From assembly GCF_022539665.2 (NCBI RefSeq), contig NC_081338.1, positions 5,878,446 through 5,942,445 of the forward strand: a DNA stretch of 64,000 nt, read 5' to 3'. The notes beneath the pieces are model-generated. The model was not told the origin of the DNA and searched no databases. It saw only the letters and a program-made list of their open reading frames with translations. The translations under genes were made by a program, and so were the position numbers. Below, in pieces: positions 24,771 through 36,612 of this stretch (within the stretch, counting starts at the first letter, position 1; each line of letters starts with the position of its first letter). This stretch comes from Daphnia carinata. Its lineage: Eukaryota; Arthropoda; Branchiopoda; Diplostraca; Daphniidae.

Positions 24771-27340
24771 TCTAACCTTATTTCGTTACAGTTTAATTCA
24801 GAGACGTCAAAGCGTACGAACTGGATCACCACATAGAACGACCCAACCGGACAGTAAGGTTGCAAAATTCGTACTGCACGGAATCTTCCACAAAAAAACA
24901 TCTGAAAAAAAAACAAGGCCTTTTGGCACTGCAGAATAGCGAAGGAGGGACTTTGGAAGACCATGTATGTCTTGCTTGTAACCCAAACTAGGAGTCCAAC
25001 CCTTTTTTCTGAACAGCAGTCCAGAGATAGAATCATCCGCAACTGGATTTTTCCGGGAGAAAAAAAAAATAAATTAGACACAGTCGTGTAAGTGGGGAAT
25101 ACCAAAGCCCAATATTCTCGTTAAAATAAAAAGCAAGCGGCAAAAAACAATGAACGTTCCAAACTTGTTTTGTGATGTTTCAACGGCGACGAGGCGATTG
25201 AAATTACTTGATACTAGAGGCTGTTATTACTCTACAAGGCTTTCGGCGCAAGCCGTAGCATCCTGAAAATACAAACAAGTTGTAGCTACATGTTGAGTAG
25301 GATGATACAAGAAAACGTACTATTTCTCAGGTTATCTGCAAAAAAAAGTCGAAATGCAACGACAATCCAATGAAGTACCCAATGTTGGATCAATGCTGTA
25401 GGTGAGCCTATTACGTAACAGACTACAGCTTTGTTGATTCAAGCTAGTGAATAATAGTCCCATTGATAGGCTTAACAATGCAAGTTACACACCTGTTCCA
25501 ACATATTCCCGAACAGGATACAAATGAATAAATGTAATATGTAGAGGCAAAGAATAATCAGGTCATCCGGATACAAATCCGGAGATTACGCAAGAGCTGT
25601 CCACGCAAGTAGTTGGAAAATGTAACTGGAACAATAGCGAAAGATAATGACGCATCGTTTTCAGGTGAATCGAAATTGAAATATCAACATGGCACAGCAC
25701 ATCTTTCTATTTGACTGTAGATATTAAGCATAAACACTATTAAGTCCCGAGCAGCTGCTAAGTGAGTGAGATAAATGGGTTGTTTAACACCAGCGACCCT
25801 CAGCACTGAATAGTCAACTAGACAGTGATTAATGGCACACAATATCCTCTTGAAAATTGCTGAATGTCATGCTAGCATAGATTGTGTAAACTATGCACAC
25901 TGAAAATCCTGTAACACTCGTTTGACGACAAGAAATCGTGCCTGTTGTAAAAGAATAGGACGTACCACCAAACGATTTGACATTGAATATACGTTAGGGC
26001 GATGCCATTCGTAAAAGTGGATAGCGACAAGCACATCTGTACTGCTTACACAAGGATGCTTGCAATTGCGATGGGATTACGTCACAGGAAAAGTATGACA
26101 AGCTCTTACGCGTTCTCAGTGTTTGACACAGCACAGACAGTTGAATGAAACAATCGAAGGCCATAGGATTAAACAACACTGACCTTCCAAAATTCATTCG
26201 GTGGTCTAGGCACGTCAGCTTCTGAAATTGATGAATGATAAACTAGTACACACAATTAACGCACACTATTTAACAATCACGAACTTCCTTTTAGTTGATG
26301 GGACTTGTGCTTCCGTACACAGCTGCAGCAAGTGTGAGAAAAAAGTGAGAACTGAGCGAGCTTTTCTAGTCTTCCGATAATGTAGGAATGGAAGCAATTA
26401 GGGAAATGCGTCCCTCTCCCACCAAATTTGTCCTTTTGCTTTTCGTTTTCAAGGCGTGGTATGCTTTCAATTTCTCCGAAAAATAGTTAACCCTTCCCCT
26501 GATTCTCCCTCCACGTGTTCTGCTTTCATTTCGATTGCACGCGTAGCTTTATGTAATGACCTTTAAATTTTTCACTTCAATTTTCTATGCCGTGTCTAAT
26601 CCGAAAACCAAATATTTCAATGGCAAACGAATAAACCGATCTTGGCATTGATAATTCCAACCCACACTAGAATCATGTGCACGCTTCGATTTGCAATCCC
26701 TGACGTGTTTGGTAGGACGAATTCACGGAATAACGGCGACAATTTCCGTGGAACTCTTGCAATCCAAATTTTTTACCTATCACTATGCTAACTGTAACAC
26801 AACGCGCAAGAATAGCACAACGAAATCCGCATTGGCGTGTTGTTGTAGTGGGCAATCCCGTTGATGGATTGGATCCAGAAACAAAGGAGAGACAACACGT
26901 TTCTATTTATCAATCTAGTCTTCGTTTCACTTGCCAGTTTTCTAAATTAAATTTAAGGTTATCGATCCATGTCAGTAAAGGTTCGCTTGTTAAGCTCTAT
27001 AACTAAATAAGTTTTTCATAACAGGCAATAATGCTGTTTGGAAAGCACACCGTTCATTGTTAACGCAGTCGTCATCAGACATATTTTACTTTGTAAGTCG
27101 CCGTAAGTAACTTGGGGTAATGACGTATAAAAGCATATGTGCGTCTGGCTATGAGAACTAGCCTGTCAGGTAGAGATCCGCATGGAAACAATAGCTAACG
27201 AACTCATACAAAAAGGATAATTTACTGTTGATACAGGTGCAACACCTGTACTGCCTAATTCAACGAATGGGCTATACTGTTACATAAAGCCTCATTGTTT
27301 AAGGGCTGATCAAATCGTTCGTGACGTTACAGATGTCCCT
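24771..27340. other. Long intergenic stretch without a supported gene
   Basis: Short frames on both strands overlap one another and lack splice, promoter or motif support. I see no tRNA-like sequence, obvious repeat array or coding exon series here. Confidence 0.4.
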
Positions 27341-27351
27341 CAAAAAATGGG

Positions 27352-27360
27352 TATATAAAA
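27352..27360 (+). promoter_or_regulatory. TATA box of the six-cysteine peptide gene
   Basis: TATATAAAA lies about 60 bp before the ATG at 27418, the spacing seen for the Spaetzle-like genes in this window. Confidence 0.65.
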
Positions 27361-27417
27361 GCGAGCAGCTCTTCTGCAATCATTGCCGTTCAACGACGAT
27401 TTGCAGCACTAACAAAA

Positions 27418-27783
27418 ATGTTCCAGCAAAAATTCTTCGTATGTATCATTGTTTAAAAGTTTTTTCTTTTCCTAAGCGCTTTTCAAACTTGTTTATACGA
27501 CATTTTAAAAAATTAGCTCTTTGTCGTCGTCTTTGCTGTGATGGCTATTATGTTCGCAACCGGTGCTCCCACTGACGCCGAAGATCCATCTGAGAACGAC
27601 GAAACTTTCTGTCGTCCATTCTGTAAGTCTCATTTTGTCCAAAATAAGGCTGCTCTTTCTCGGAACTGAAAATAACGTTTGTGAACAGCTTCGTGCTCGA
27701 GCAGCACAGATTGTACCAGCTATTCCATCTACAAGACCTGTCGCACTCGTTTTTTTGGCAACAAGCAATGCTGTCTGTTTTAA
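27418..27783 (+). CDS. Candidate secreted cysteine-rich peptide (3 exons, 73 aa), defence-peptide-like
   Basis: Exons 27418..27438 (MFQQKFF), 27517..27622 and 27689..27783 have consensus donors and acceptors and join in frame to a TAA at 27781. Residues 1-24 form a strong signal peptide (FLFVVVFAVMAIMFATGA). An acidic propeptide-like stretch (DAEDPSENDE) follows. The C-terminal part of about 33 residues is basic, with six cysteines spaced C-x5-C-x5-C-x8-C-x9-CC, ending CCLF. Signal peptide, acidic spacer and short cationic disulfide-rich domain is the classic layout of invertebrate defence peptides. I do not recognise the cysteine pattern as a named family. No single open frame shows it because exon 3 is in another frame from exon 2. 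A channel-active or hormonal role is also possible. Confidence 0.65.
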
Positions 27784-29566
27784 ACGCCACAATTGAACTG
27801 ATTAACCCGAGTGCTGGGTCACGTCCTAGGAAAACAAAATCAGTTGCATTCATTCACGCTGATTGTGTAGGACAGCTGAAATGAATGCCATACAAGATGT
27901 TGTTGTCTTTTCTTTCTTCGGCGACTCAGTTAGAATACACTGACATTGTATGGACACATGATTTTGTGTTAATAATTCGATTCGAACGTTTCCGCAATAT
28001 CGTTTTACGGCTAGTAATTTCCATTTGGAAGTTGAGTTTTGTATCAGTAACGACGAAGGACATCTTCAACGAAGCGCGTTGTACCTCCATCTCAGATTGA
28101 TTGAGACAGGTCTTTATTTTCGTTTACGCCATCCTGTTTGAAAAGAAACTGGTTTAACTTGCCATGGCGATGAAAATGTTCTATCAGCCCGATCGCATTC
28201 TATTCCTAACGGTAACCGTTGGGCCCATTCTAATCTCGGAAAGAAACAGGCAATTATTAAAATGCTCGTGACATGCAACAAATTCGGTTAGGGAAGCATT
28301 TATCGATAAGCGTACTCATTAAAATGAAACTAATGCAACGTCGAAACACCTTGTTAATCGCCAATGTCTCCAAACAAAACATTGATCAATAAGAGATATT
28401 TCTCGATTGCTCGAACTTCCGTATGTTCCAAAAAAAGTTTAAGGTTCGTCGACATGCAGGTAACACAAACAAGACGAAGCTCAAGGCTGCTGTACAGGTT
28501 AGCGGGAACGTTCGATAATATTTCGGGAACGATCAATAATAACAGCGAGAAATAATGACTGCAATTACGGTGGCTACAGTTGCAGCCGACGGCTTCACTG
28601 CGCAATGGAATTAACCTGATTTCAAATGCCCAGACAGAATGAACGATCTAGCGTAACTCAACGCTAAGCCGTAATTACGGCAAGGTTGATGCATACCAAT
28701 CCGGTTCCTCGATGGCCTTGGTCGATTTGCTCCGAGAGTAGTTGCTTGAATACTACACCGTTGTTTTTGAGACTCTTCACGTCAAATCTAAAAAATTTTA
28801 ATAGCATATTTTTACCTTATTGTGTTTGTGCTGCATTAGGAAGCTAGCCACTTTGAATGTTTCACGATCCAACGTCGGAGAAATGTTTGCTGATCCTCCT
28901 AGACGTGAAAGACAAGAAAAACCGTTGCTCTGCAGTTAGATTCTTTTCTTTCTCCAATTTTCTTGTTATTACCTTTTTTTTTGTCACACAGAATTGTCTG
29001 GATTATTCAAAACCAGAAACAAAAAAATGTAGAGGCTTCAGGCTGCACACAGGTCATGTTGAAAAAGGAACTGTCGAAACGAAACTGCTCTTTTTTTTTG
29101 CTTGCCAAATAATTGATGGAAAGTTGGTAACAACTAGCATTTGCTGAAGAAGCAACGGTGATGGTAAATCGTAGCTAATCCAATTACTTTGTACACAAGG
29201 AACTATGCAATTAGAAATTGGGAGGTTGCTCTCTTCTTTACGCTGATCGCACAGTGTTGTTTGTCGGATGTGGGCCTTCATTTTTCGAATTAAAATGCCT
29301 TCTGATACGTACAAGTAGCGAAACAGTTACTTTAGAATAACCTCCTTGCAAATGTAGTATGGAAATAATCAAATTCCGTTAACAGAAAAGGTCAGTAAAA
29401 GCGCAAGTCCTGCAAGTAAGAATAAACGTTAAATAAATGCCAAATGAATTTATTTCTTTTTTATAAATAAATTTAAATTATTTAACGGATTCAGTGCCTA
29501 TACAGTTAGAACGAATCTTGTACAGTCACAGCCATCAAGCGGATTGTTTGAAAGCGCTGAATATCT
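27784..29566. other. Intergenic stretch without a supported gene
   Basis: The small open frames here have no splice structure, promoter or family motif. The last 100 bp are the 3' flank of the B gene that ends at 29567 (AATAAA-like signals on the minus strand around 29460). Confidence 0.4.
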
Positions 29567-30309
29567 TCAAAAGTGGAAAGCTCCGACGACACATCCGCAC
29601 GAGCCAGGAAGTTTGAATTTCTCAATTGCGAATGGGAAATTTTCATCATAAGGATTGTAAACCAAAAAGCGATGGAAGATGTTCTTCTGGATGCATTTCG
29701 AGGCGTAGCACGACTCGACTAAGGGACAACTGGTCCCAACAACAACATCACACTCTTCCACACGAGCAGTTTGAGTGTACTTGATGCCATAAGACTCGAC
29801 GTTGTTGATAATTGTGCGCCATTTGCCATCGACGTTGATGGCACGAAGTGGACGGATGTAGCCAGTGGAACTCGGGCAAAGGTAAACCTCGTCGTTCAAC
29901 TTGTCCAATCCATCGACAGAATTTTCTGTGCTGGCCAATTTGTCCTTGTAGAAAGCGAGGACGGCCTGGTAGTGCACATCGAGAGCTTGTTGGACTTCAT
30001 GTTGAGGATATTCAGAATCTTCGAGACACCAGGATTTTGTTGTGTTTTTAGCGCAATGCGGAATCTCGACGTATTCGTATCTGGGTGGAGCGCCGTATAC
30101 TGGACGAGGGGGTCTATAATTGGGAACAGCAGAAGCGGAAGCTCCAACCACTAGAGCAACAACAATCTGCAACCATATATAGAATGTATTGTTAAGAGAA
30201 AGGAAACATATACGAAACGTGAGGGTTATTCCTTCATCATTTCATTTTGAGCCACAAACGTCTGAAAATCATAAAAGAACATTTGACTTACAATCAGTTG
30301 AATAGACAT
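29567..30309 (-). CDS. Spaetzle-like cystine-knot protein, B subfamily (B1, 2 exons, 205 aa)
   Basis: Exons 30292..30309 (MSIQLI) and 29567..30166. The signal peptide (IVVALVVGASASA) is followed by NYRPPRPVYGAPPRYEYVEIPH and CAKNTTKSWCLEDSEYPQHE. A helical stretch (QQALDVHYQAVLAFYKDKL) leads to YLCPSS, WRTIINNVESYG, then EEC, TSC, ESC, SKC and the terminal GSCGCVVGAF. Nearly identical to the B genes at 36612 and 57905, so duplication or conversion is recent. The minus-strand TATA is at 30399-30408. It is paired head-to-head with the A gene at 31118. The start was chosen by the shared MSIxL exon 1. Confidence 0.85.
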
Positions 30310-31117
30310 GATGATGATGTTAAGGGACGAAAGTAGCTTTTAACAATGGAAATTCTTGCCAAGAAAAGAATACTGAATTTCATCTGAACATGTCAAGCTT
30401 TATATACCAAGTGTTGCATCCACTGGAGCAAAGCGAACGTGTCTGTCGATGGCCAATCTCTCGTAATCGAGATCGAGGTGAATATTTGGGTGAACCACGA
30501 GCAATACTCGAAAACCACCAAGCCAATTCAAGAGCAACTTTCTTTAACACAAAAGTATGACATGTTGTCCACCATTTGAATTGCACAATCCTTTCAGAAA
30601 TGTTTGGGCTTCGCACAGCGCGATTTTCTCCCCACCACGCAGTCATGCCTTTGATCTGCAACTGAACGTCGAAATCCTTTAAGGGGTGGCAAAAATGAAA
30701 ACTAAATTTTTCCCATTACCGTACCCTTCCCTTGATTTTTGTTTTCTAAAATCGTCAACCCTCAGGCCTAACTCGAAACGTCATAAATGAAACTTCCGTC
30801 CATACGCAGGAATTCTAACGCACAAAATCAATTCTGCAAGAAGCAATAAAGTATGACGATGTTGTCAATGATGTTATGCAAAACATGAGAATTTGTTTAT
30901 CTGAAATTTAGATCAAGGGCATTGAGTGGAACATGCCCCAACTCTGGGTACTACTCCGTCCCGGTTTATTGAGAAGCTGGATCCGTATAAAAACCTTTCT
31001 TATTTTAGCAATCGACATCAGTTGATAGCTGGCAATCTCCACTGCAGCTTGTTAGAGACTGAGCCAAATCAAGCTTGTTACAATATTGAACTAGATAAAC
31101 CTAATTCACTATCGAAA
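30310..31117. promoter_or_regulatory. Divergent B/A promoter region
   Basis: The minus-strand TATA is at 30399-30408 and the plus-strand TATA (TATAAAAA) at 30986-30993, about 580 bp apart. The plus-strand TATA is followed about 30 bp on by ATCAGTTG, an initiator-like TCAGT. Confidence 0.65.
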
Positions 31118-32218
31118 ATGAAAGTTGTAATGGTGAATATTTACAACGCAAGATTCAGTTTATAATTATATATAAAATAAACTAAGTTGAAATTTATTTA
31201 CCTATTTTACAGGTATGTTTGAGTGCTGTATTGATCGGAGTATTCGCCGAGCCAGAAGCGCAACACAATGGCAGATCACAATACCCGGCGCATTTTGCCA
31301 ATCCGAGACCCTCTTATCCAGCTTACACCAAGCCTTCGTATCCAGCTCCAGCTTACCCCAAGCCTTCATATCCAGCTCCAACTTACCCCAAGCCTTCCTA
31401 TCCAGCTCCAACTTACCCTAAACCCTCGTATCCAGCACCAGCCTACCCAAAGCCTTCGTATCCAGCCCCGGTTTATCCCAAACCAGCTTACCCTGCACCA
31501 GCAGGTCCAACATATCCAAAGCCAGCTTACCCTGAACCAGCTCATCCAGCATCTTACGAGAAGAAGTACCAAAGCCCATACGACTATTGCAATCCTCGCA
31601 AGGCACCGAAATGCTCCAACAATGGAACTGAAACCTTTTGCTTAAAGGATGCTGAATATCCAGTACAAGAAGTCAAGGTACATTGAATTATCACCAGCTA
31701 TATTTCCCGACATATTCCCTGATAAAATGCTATCACAATTTCAGTACGCCATCGATTACGATCCTTTGGTGCTGACCAAGTATGCTGACGTGGCTGACCA
31801 ATCAGCTGATAACTTAGTCGATGGCCTGACTTCTTTGGCGGAGGAACACTTTGATTATTCCGATTATCACGGCAGTTCCTTCGAAAAGGGTCACTGGGTT
31901 GGAGACGAAGGATACATCTGTCCCAGCGATGTCCTTTACACTCGCCCCGTTCGTGCCGTGAACGCTGACGGTGAATGGCGTGTCATCGTGCAAGATATTG
32001 CCTGGCCGGGATACACGCAGACCCAACGGACCGAGACTTGTTTGTTCCCGGGAGCATCTTGCCGTACTCTCGCTGCCTGTTATCGAAGCGAATGTCTGCA
32101 GCAGTACATCTACCATCGCATGTTATCCTTCGATCCGTGCGATCCTCAGAAAGGAATTTTCATCGACGTCTACAAGATGCCATCGGCTTGCGCTTGTCAC
32201 GTTCCTCAACTTCATTGA
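31118..32218 (+). CDS. Spaetzle-like cystine-knot protein, A subfamily, with a long YPKPSYPAP repeat linker (3 exons, 317 aa)
   Basis: Exons 31118..31132 (MKVVM), 31213..31677 and 31745..32218. The signal peptide ends near VFAEPEA. The linker (about residues 35-130) is a tandem array of YPKPSYPAP-type decapeptides, about eight imperfect copies, making this the longest family member in the window. The prodomain module is YCNPRKAPKC..NGTETFCLKDAEYP. Exon 3 opens YAIDYDPLVLTKYADVADQSADNLVDG and holds the eight-cysteine knot with WRVIVQDIAWPGYTQTQ, ending SACACHVPQLH. Such Pro/Tyr repeats suggest an extended spacer or matrix-binding part, which is inference. Partner: the B gene at 30309. A poly-A signal is near 32318. 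Confidence 0.84.
31315..31555 (+). repeat. Coding 30-bp tandem repeat (YPKPSYPAP units)
   Basis: The 30-bp unit (consensus TATCCAGCTCCAGCTTACCC plus a Lys-Pro-Ser part) is repeated within exon 2 of the A gene, with indels toward the 3' end. It stays in frame, so copy number can vary without breaking the gene. Confidence 0.75.
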
Positions 32219-32662
32219 GCGGCCCTTGGCATATCTTACTATGTAAACACGAATAACGTCGTAATTATGGATATAAAATAATGACATGCTAATAATTTAA
32301 TGTTTTCTAAAGTACGAAATAAACCTTCAAACGCAATTCAGCTGTTTTTCAATGCTCAATCCCAGAAAGCGACAAAGCCTAAGTGTAATATAATGTTGCA
32401 AAAGCATGCTATTGTAGATAGAAAGGGATACACTTCCAAAAAAGGTGAAACTTCCTCTTTAGTTTTACAAAAATAATGTTGTAGAATCATAGAATAAATA
32501 ATAAAAAGTGAAGTTAAAAGGATAAGAATCTTTTTGCAGTAGCTAAACATTCCTGTTATTTAAGTTAGTCTTTAAAAAAGGGCAGAATCTCTTCAATAAA
32601 ATATCCCAATTCATTGTCACTGATCTAGAAGTTGACAAAAGTTTAGGCTATTAAAATTTTAT
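32219..32662. other. Intergenic DNA between convergent genes
   Basis: 3' flanks of the A gene (ends 32218) and the C gene (ends 32663 on the minus strand). AATAAA-like signals are present near 32318 (plus). No gene. Confidence 0.45.
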
Positions 32663-33398
32663 TCAACATTTGGATCGGGATAGTAGGCAATTACAGGCTG
32701 ACTGCATTTTAAACGAATCAACAAAGACTCCACGAGAAGGAGCGCATGGATCGTAAGCTAAAAGCTCCCCAACAACAAACTTCTGACTACAACGGCTTTC
32801 GTGACATCCGCCAAACGGATGTTCTGCAACGTGACAATAATCTCCCGGTCGGGAACAGGCGATGATTCGTTCACGCTGAATAATTCCCTTTGTATCTTGA
32901 ACAATGACACGCCAGTGTCCATTCAGATTGGGCATTCGGATCGGTTTCAGCAAAAGATTAGTCGATATGCAACTATTCTCTTTGCTTAACCTGACGGGAC
33001 GACGGACGCTCTCTTCTCTTGGAACTGTTTTATAACTGAATTTCTTGGCTAAATCAGAATACTCAACGGCCGCCTGTATAACGATTAAAGTCAACAATAA
33101 GGAATGAAAAAAAAAAAAGTTTTGGGTGCTAGATACCTGAACGTGATCTGCTGGATAATCGTTGTCACTTATGCAAAAACCGAATCTCGTATCAACACAG
33201 GCAGGGGCTCGTAATGGACTACAATAGTTATCCTGCGGAGTGGAAGGCACATGTGGACGGTATGCTAGTGGTACTGGAAGTTTAACATCAGCGACAGCAA
33301 TTCCGAAACAAAGGGACACAATTACCTAAAATGTAAATGAGAAATGTGAATTCCATCGTTGGACTTTAACTCAATTTTCTTACTAAAATAAGTGCCAT
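32663..33398 (-). CDS. Spaetzle-like cystine-knot protein, C subfamily (3 exons, 204 aa)
   Basis: Exons in gene order are 33384..33398 (MALIL), 33137..33325 and 32663..33073. A signal peptide (VIVSLCFGIAVA) and a short linker lead to YCSPLRAPAC..RFGFCISDNDYPADH. The intron lies where A genes have theirs. The knot exon starts AAVEYSDLAKKFSYK and holds WRVIVQDTKGIIQRERI, DYC, GGC, SRC, YDPC, SACNC, plus a ninth cysteine as the last residue (SRSKC). It is more divergent than A or B members, lacks the prodomain sequon, and has no divergent partner. The TATA (TTATAAAAA) is at 33485-33492 on the minus strand. Confidence 0.78.
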
Positions 33399-34172
33399 CG
33401 TGAATGTGAGTGGCGAAGTATAGAGCACACCTTGCGAGCCAGCAAACTAAAAGACGAATAATGAACAGAATGAAAGCTTGCTATTTTTATAAGAGGTAGA
33501 TCGCAATTCAAATGCCACAACTGCCAACCGCTGAGAGAGACAGACCATGTTATTAAGGAATATCGTCACTTGTGTTTTACTATTTTGTAATTACGAGTAC
33601 CTGAAGCAATGAAAGCAATTCACGACTTTGTCTTCATTGTAACTTTCTCTCTCGATCAGTTTTCACTCCTGTCCATTCTCACTTTGAGTAATCAGAAGAA
33701 AAACACTAGAGATATTACCAACTTGTTCACAAATGAAAGTGTCAGATACGCAACACTTCAACAATCATAAATTGTCTAATTAATAAACTTACGTTTTCGA
33801 GGCACGAACTCCACGCAATCACTACATTTTAGCTTATCCATTAACGTAACGAACGACGCTGTAGCTAATATAAGAATGAGGTGTAATTTCCATTACATCA
33901 TAGCTTTTTTGGTTAGAGGTAGGGGTTGAGGGCGTCATCACCCAGCCTCTTCTTTCCCTTAATAGTTATGCATCACAGGTAACATATCCTTACCTCCGTT
34001 TCCTATCCCCCCCCCCCTTCTTTGTTTTGCGTACCACCACCCAAATTTCGCAGGCGAAGAAATCGAGTGAAAGCTTGTCATGTTACAAAGACTTTATTAC
34101 GTCAACTGGAATTATATTTTCTTTACAGATATATCGCTGGTTTTTACAATTGAGCAATCAATGAGAACTGTA
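33399..34172. other. Intergenic DNA between two minus-strand C genes
   Basis: Promoter of the C gene at 33398 (TATA 33485-33492), a run of about ten C at 34009-34018, and the 3' flank of the next C gene. No gene is seen. Confidence 0.45.
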
Positions 34173-35174
34173 TCAAACATCATACTTGTACACGCAAGAC
34201 GTCCGGGAGAGGCGACAACTGCATTCAGTTGGCAATTTAAATGAATCGACAAACACTTGACGATCAGGATTACAAGGATCGAAGGCTAGAAGTCGTCGAA
34301 CAGCAAACAATTGTTTGCATTTGCCATTAAAACAAAAGACGGGGGTGATTCGTTCGGGATTATGACAGCTTGCATCCGTGTTGCTACATACGACCATCAG
34401 CGTCCATTGAAAAATGTTCCTGGCATCTTGGACGATAACTCTCCAATCTCCGTCGATATTTCGTGCTCGTAACGGTTTAACAATCAAACTGGTGGTTACG
34501 CAACCAGTATTATTAACTGCGTTGGCCAATGAATTAACCGGTTCATCATCGCCAATCGATTTGGAGCTGAATTTATCCGCCAATTCGGAGAACTCTGTGG
34601 CCAACTATAAAATAAATAATAATTATACTGAACGGAATTAAAATATAGTGTTTACATACTTTAATGTCATCGTCGGGATAATCATCGTCGCTTATGCAGA
34701 AACCAAATCGTTTGTTGACACACGGAGGTGGTGCATTTGGGTTACAATATTTGACAGGTTTCCGGTTTGTTGGGGCTAATGTTGTTGTCGTTGGAGTTGT
34801 TGTTATCGTTGTGGATATTGAAGTTGTTGACGTCGTGGTTGCTGGAGTTGTTGTTACGACAATCGGAATGAAGACGTCTGTCTTGTTTTGGATATCAATA
34901 CGACTGAAGGGATTAAAAGGTCGATGAATGACATTAGTCGCTGATCCGTACAAAAGCGGAACTGGGCGGTTTATTGAACGGCCGCTTGTCGATGGTCTAG
35001 TAAATCTGAATAAACTAGAAGGATACCAAAGTGGACCGGAAAAGTCCCTATTTTCGATACTGGATAACTCAACTCGATAGACGATGCAAAGGAACACGAG
35101 CGCCTAAGGAATAAATACACGTAAGGAACACTGATGTGATGTAATGAATATGAGCTTACCAATGCGAATGTCAT
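34173..35174 (-). CDS. Spaetzle-like cystine-knot protein, C subfamily, with Thr-rich linker (3 exons, 296 aa)
   Basis: Exons in gene order are 35160..35174 (MTFAL), 34660..35103 and 34173..34604. The signal peptide is ALVFLCIVYRVE. A linker of about 100 residues includes FTRPSTSGRSINRPVP and then a mucin-like run of Thr, Ser, Pro and Ala (TTSISTTITTTPTTTTLAPT), likely O-glycosylated. The prodomain module is YCNPNAPPPC..RFGFCISDDDYPDDD. The knot exon opens LATEFSELADKFSSK and has WRVIVQDARNIFQW, ASC, FC, KC, FDPC, TECSC and a ninth cysteine (RTSC). WRVIV and the terminal CxC keep it in the family. No divergent partner. Confidence 0.78.
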
Positions 35175-35937
35175 GTTGCTTGCTAAGGAAGATTGGCAGG
35201 CACTGGAGACCATTTTTTCAGACAACACTGTACCTGACGACCGCCTGTTAAAGAATAATGCAAGAGAAAGACAAATACTTTCTTTTTCTTGTAAAAAATC
35301 AAGATGTTTTCGCCATCGCATCCTCCATCGCCATCTCACCACTGACTACATAACCGCTGCTTGCTGCATCATCTTTTCTTTTGGGGGTACTGAAAGCTGG
35401 TACGTAATATTACGTAACTTGGGTTGGAACAAAATTAATCAATCTCTTTTGTTTCACGAAACCTTTATATCGTATTATTTGCAAATTATTTTGTTACAAA
35501 ATTATATGTAACAAGAAAAAGATCGAAAGAAAACAGTCCAGGTACCAACGAAATTGAAAAATAAACGTACACTGAATGACAATAAACCATAAAGAACTGA
35601 TTGCTTTTTGAAACGTTACTCTTTACAGGGATAGTCTAGCAAAATAATATTAAACGCCCATATTAACTATGTTTATCTAAATTTTTTGCCCCCTATACAG
35701 TATCACGTTCAGCTTTATTCAATAGCAATCCTTGTGGGAAAAAGCCTTTATTGATATAGGCCATAACGATAATGGAGAAATAAGAATGATACTCGTATAT
35801 GCGATTCGATTTTATTCCCCAGTCAGATTAGTAAAAATAAATAATTTGCATGATCAAAGACAAAAGAGGTTAGATGTTATACATACGTATATATTCGAAC
35901 TACTATGCATATATCTATTAACGTAGAAGTTAAAGAA
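35175..35937. other. Intergenic DNA
   Basis: 5' flank of the C gene at 35174, where I find no clear TATA, and 3' flank of the B gene ending at 35938. No gene is supported. The 112-codon plus-strand frame at 35173-35511 is mostly the reverse side of exon 1 and its upstream DNA. Confidence 0.4.
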
Positions 35938-36612
35938 TTAAAGATGGAAAGCTCCGACGACACATCCGCACGAACCAGGAAGTTTGAATTTCTCAATTGC
36001 GAATGGGAAATTTTCATCATAAGGATTGTAAACCAAAAAGCGATGGAAGATGTTCTTCTGAACGCATTTCGAGGCGTAGCACGACTCGACTAACGGACAA
36101 CTGGTCCCAACAACAACATCACACTCTTCCACACGAGCAGTTTGAGTGTACTTGATGCCATAAGACTCGACGTTGTTGATGATTGTGCGCCATTTGCCAT
36201 CGACGTTGATGGCACGAAGAGGACGGATGTAGCCAGTGGAACTCGGGCAAAGGTAAACCTCGTCGTTCAACTTGTCCAGTCCACCGACAGAGTTTTCTGT
36301 GCTTGCCAACTTGTCCTTGTAGAAAGCGAGGACGGCCTGGTAGTGTACATCGAGAGCTTGTTGGATTTCATGTTGAGGATATTCAGAGTCTTCGAGACAC
36401 CAGGATTTTGTTGTGTTTTTAGCGCAATGCGGAATCTCGACGTATTCGTATCTGGGTGGGGCACCATACTGTGGGCGAGGGGGTCTATAATTGGGATCAG
36501 CAGAAGCGGAAGCTCCAATCGCCAAAGCAGCAACAATCTAAATATGCAAAGAAGAATAAATGATGTTTGGACTTCAAATAGTGAAATGCCTTACCAAGAG
36601 TTTGATAGACAT
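35938..36612 (-). CDS. Spaetzle-like cystine-knot protein, B subfamily (B1, 2 exons, 205 aa)
   Basis: Exons 36595..36612 (MSIKLL) and 35938..36537. A signal peptide (IVAALAIGASASA) is followed by DPNYRPPRPQYGAPPRYEYVEI, CAKNTTKSWCLEDSEYP and the helix QQALDVHYQAVLAFYKDKL. The knot is almost identical to the B gene at 29567: YLCPSS, WRTIINNVESYG, EEC, TSC, ESC, SKC, GSCGCVVGAF. Near identity extends over the whole of exon 2 at DNA level. The TATA (GGTATATAAG) is at 36694-36703. Divergent partner: the A gene at 37131, only about 520 bp between starts. Confidence 0.85.

Noticed and set aside
27623-27670. Unspliced reading of the six-cysteine peptide gene past exon 2
   Set aside because: It ends soon with a tail lacking the cysteine pattern; the GTAAGT donor and the CAG acceptor at 27688 support splicing.
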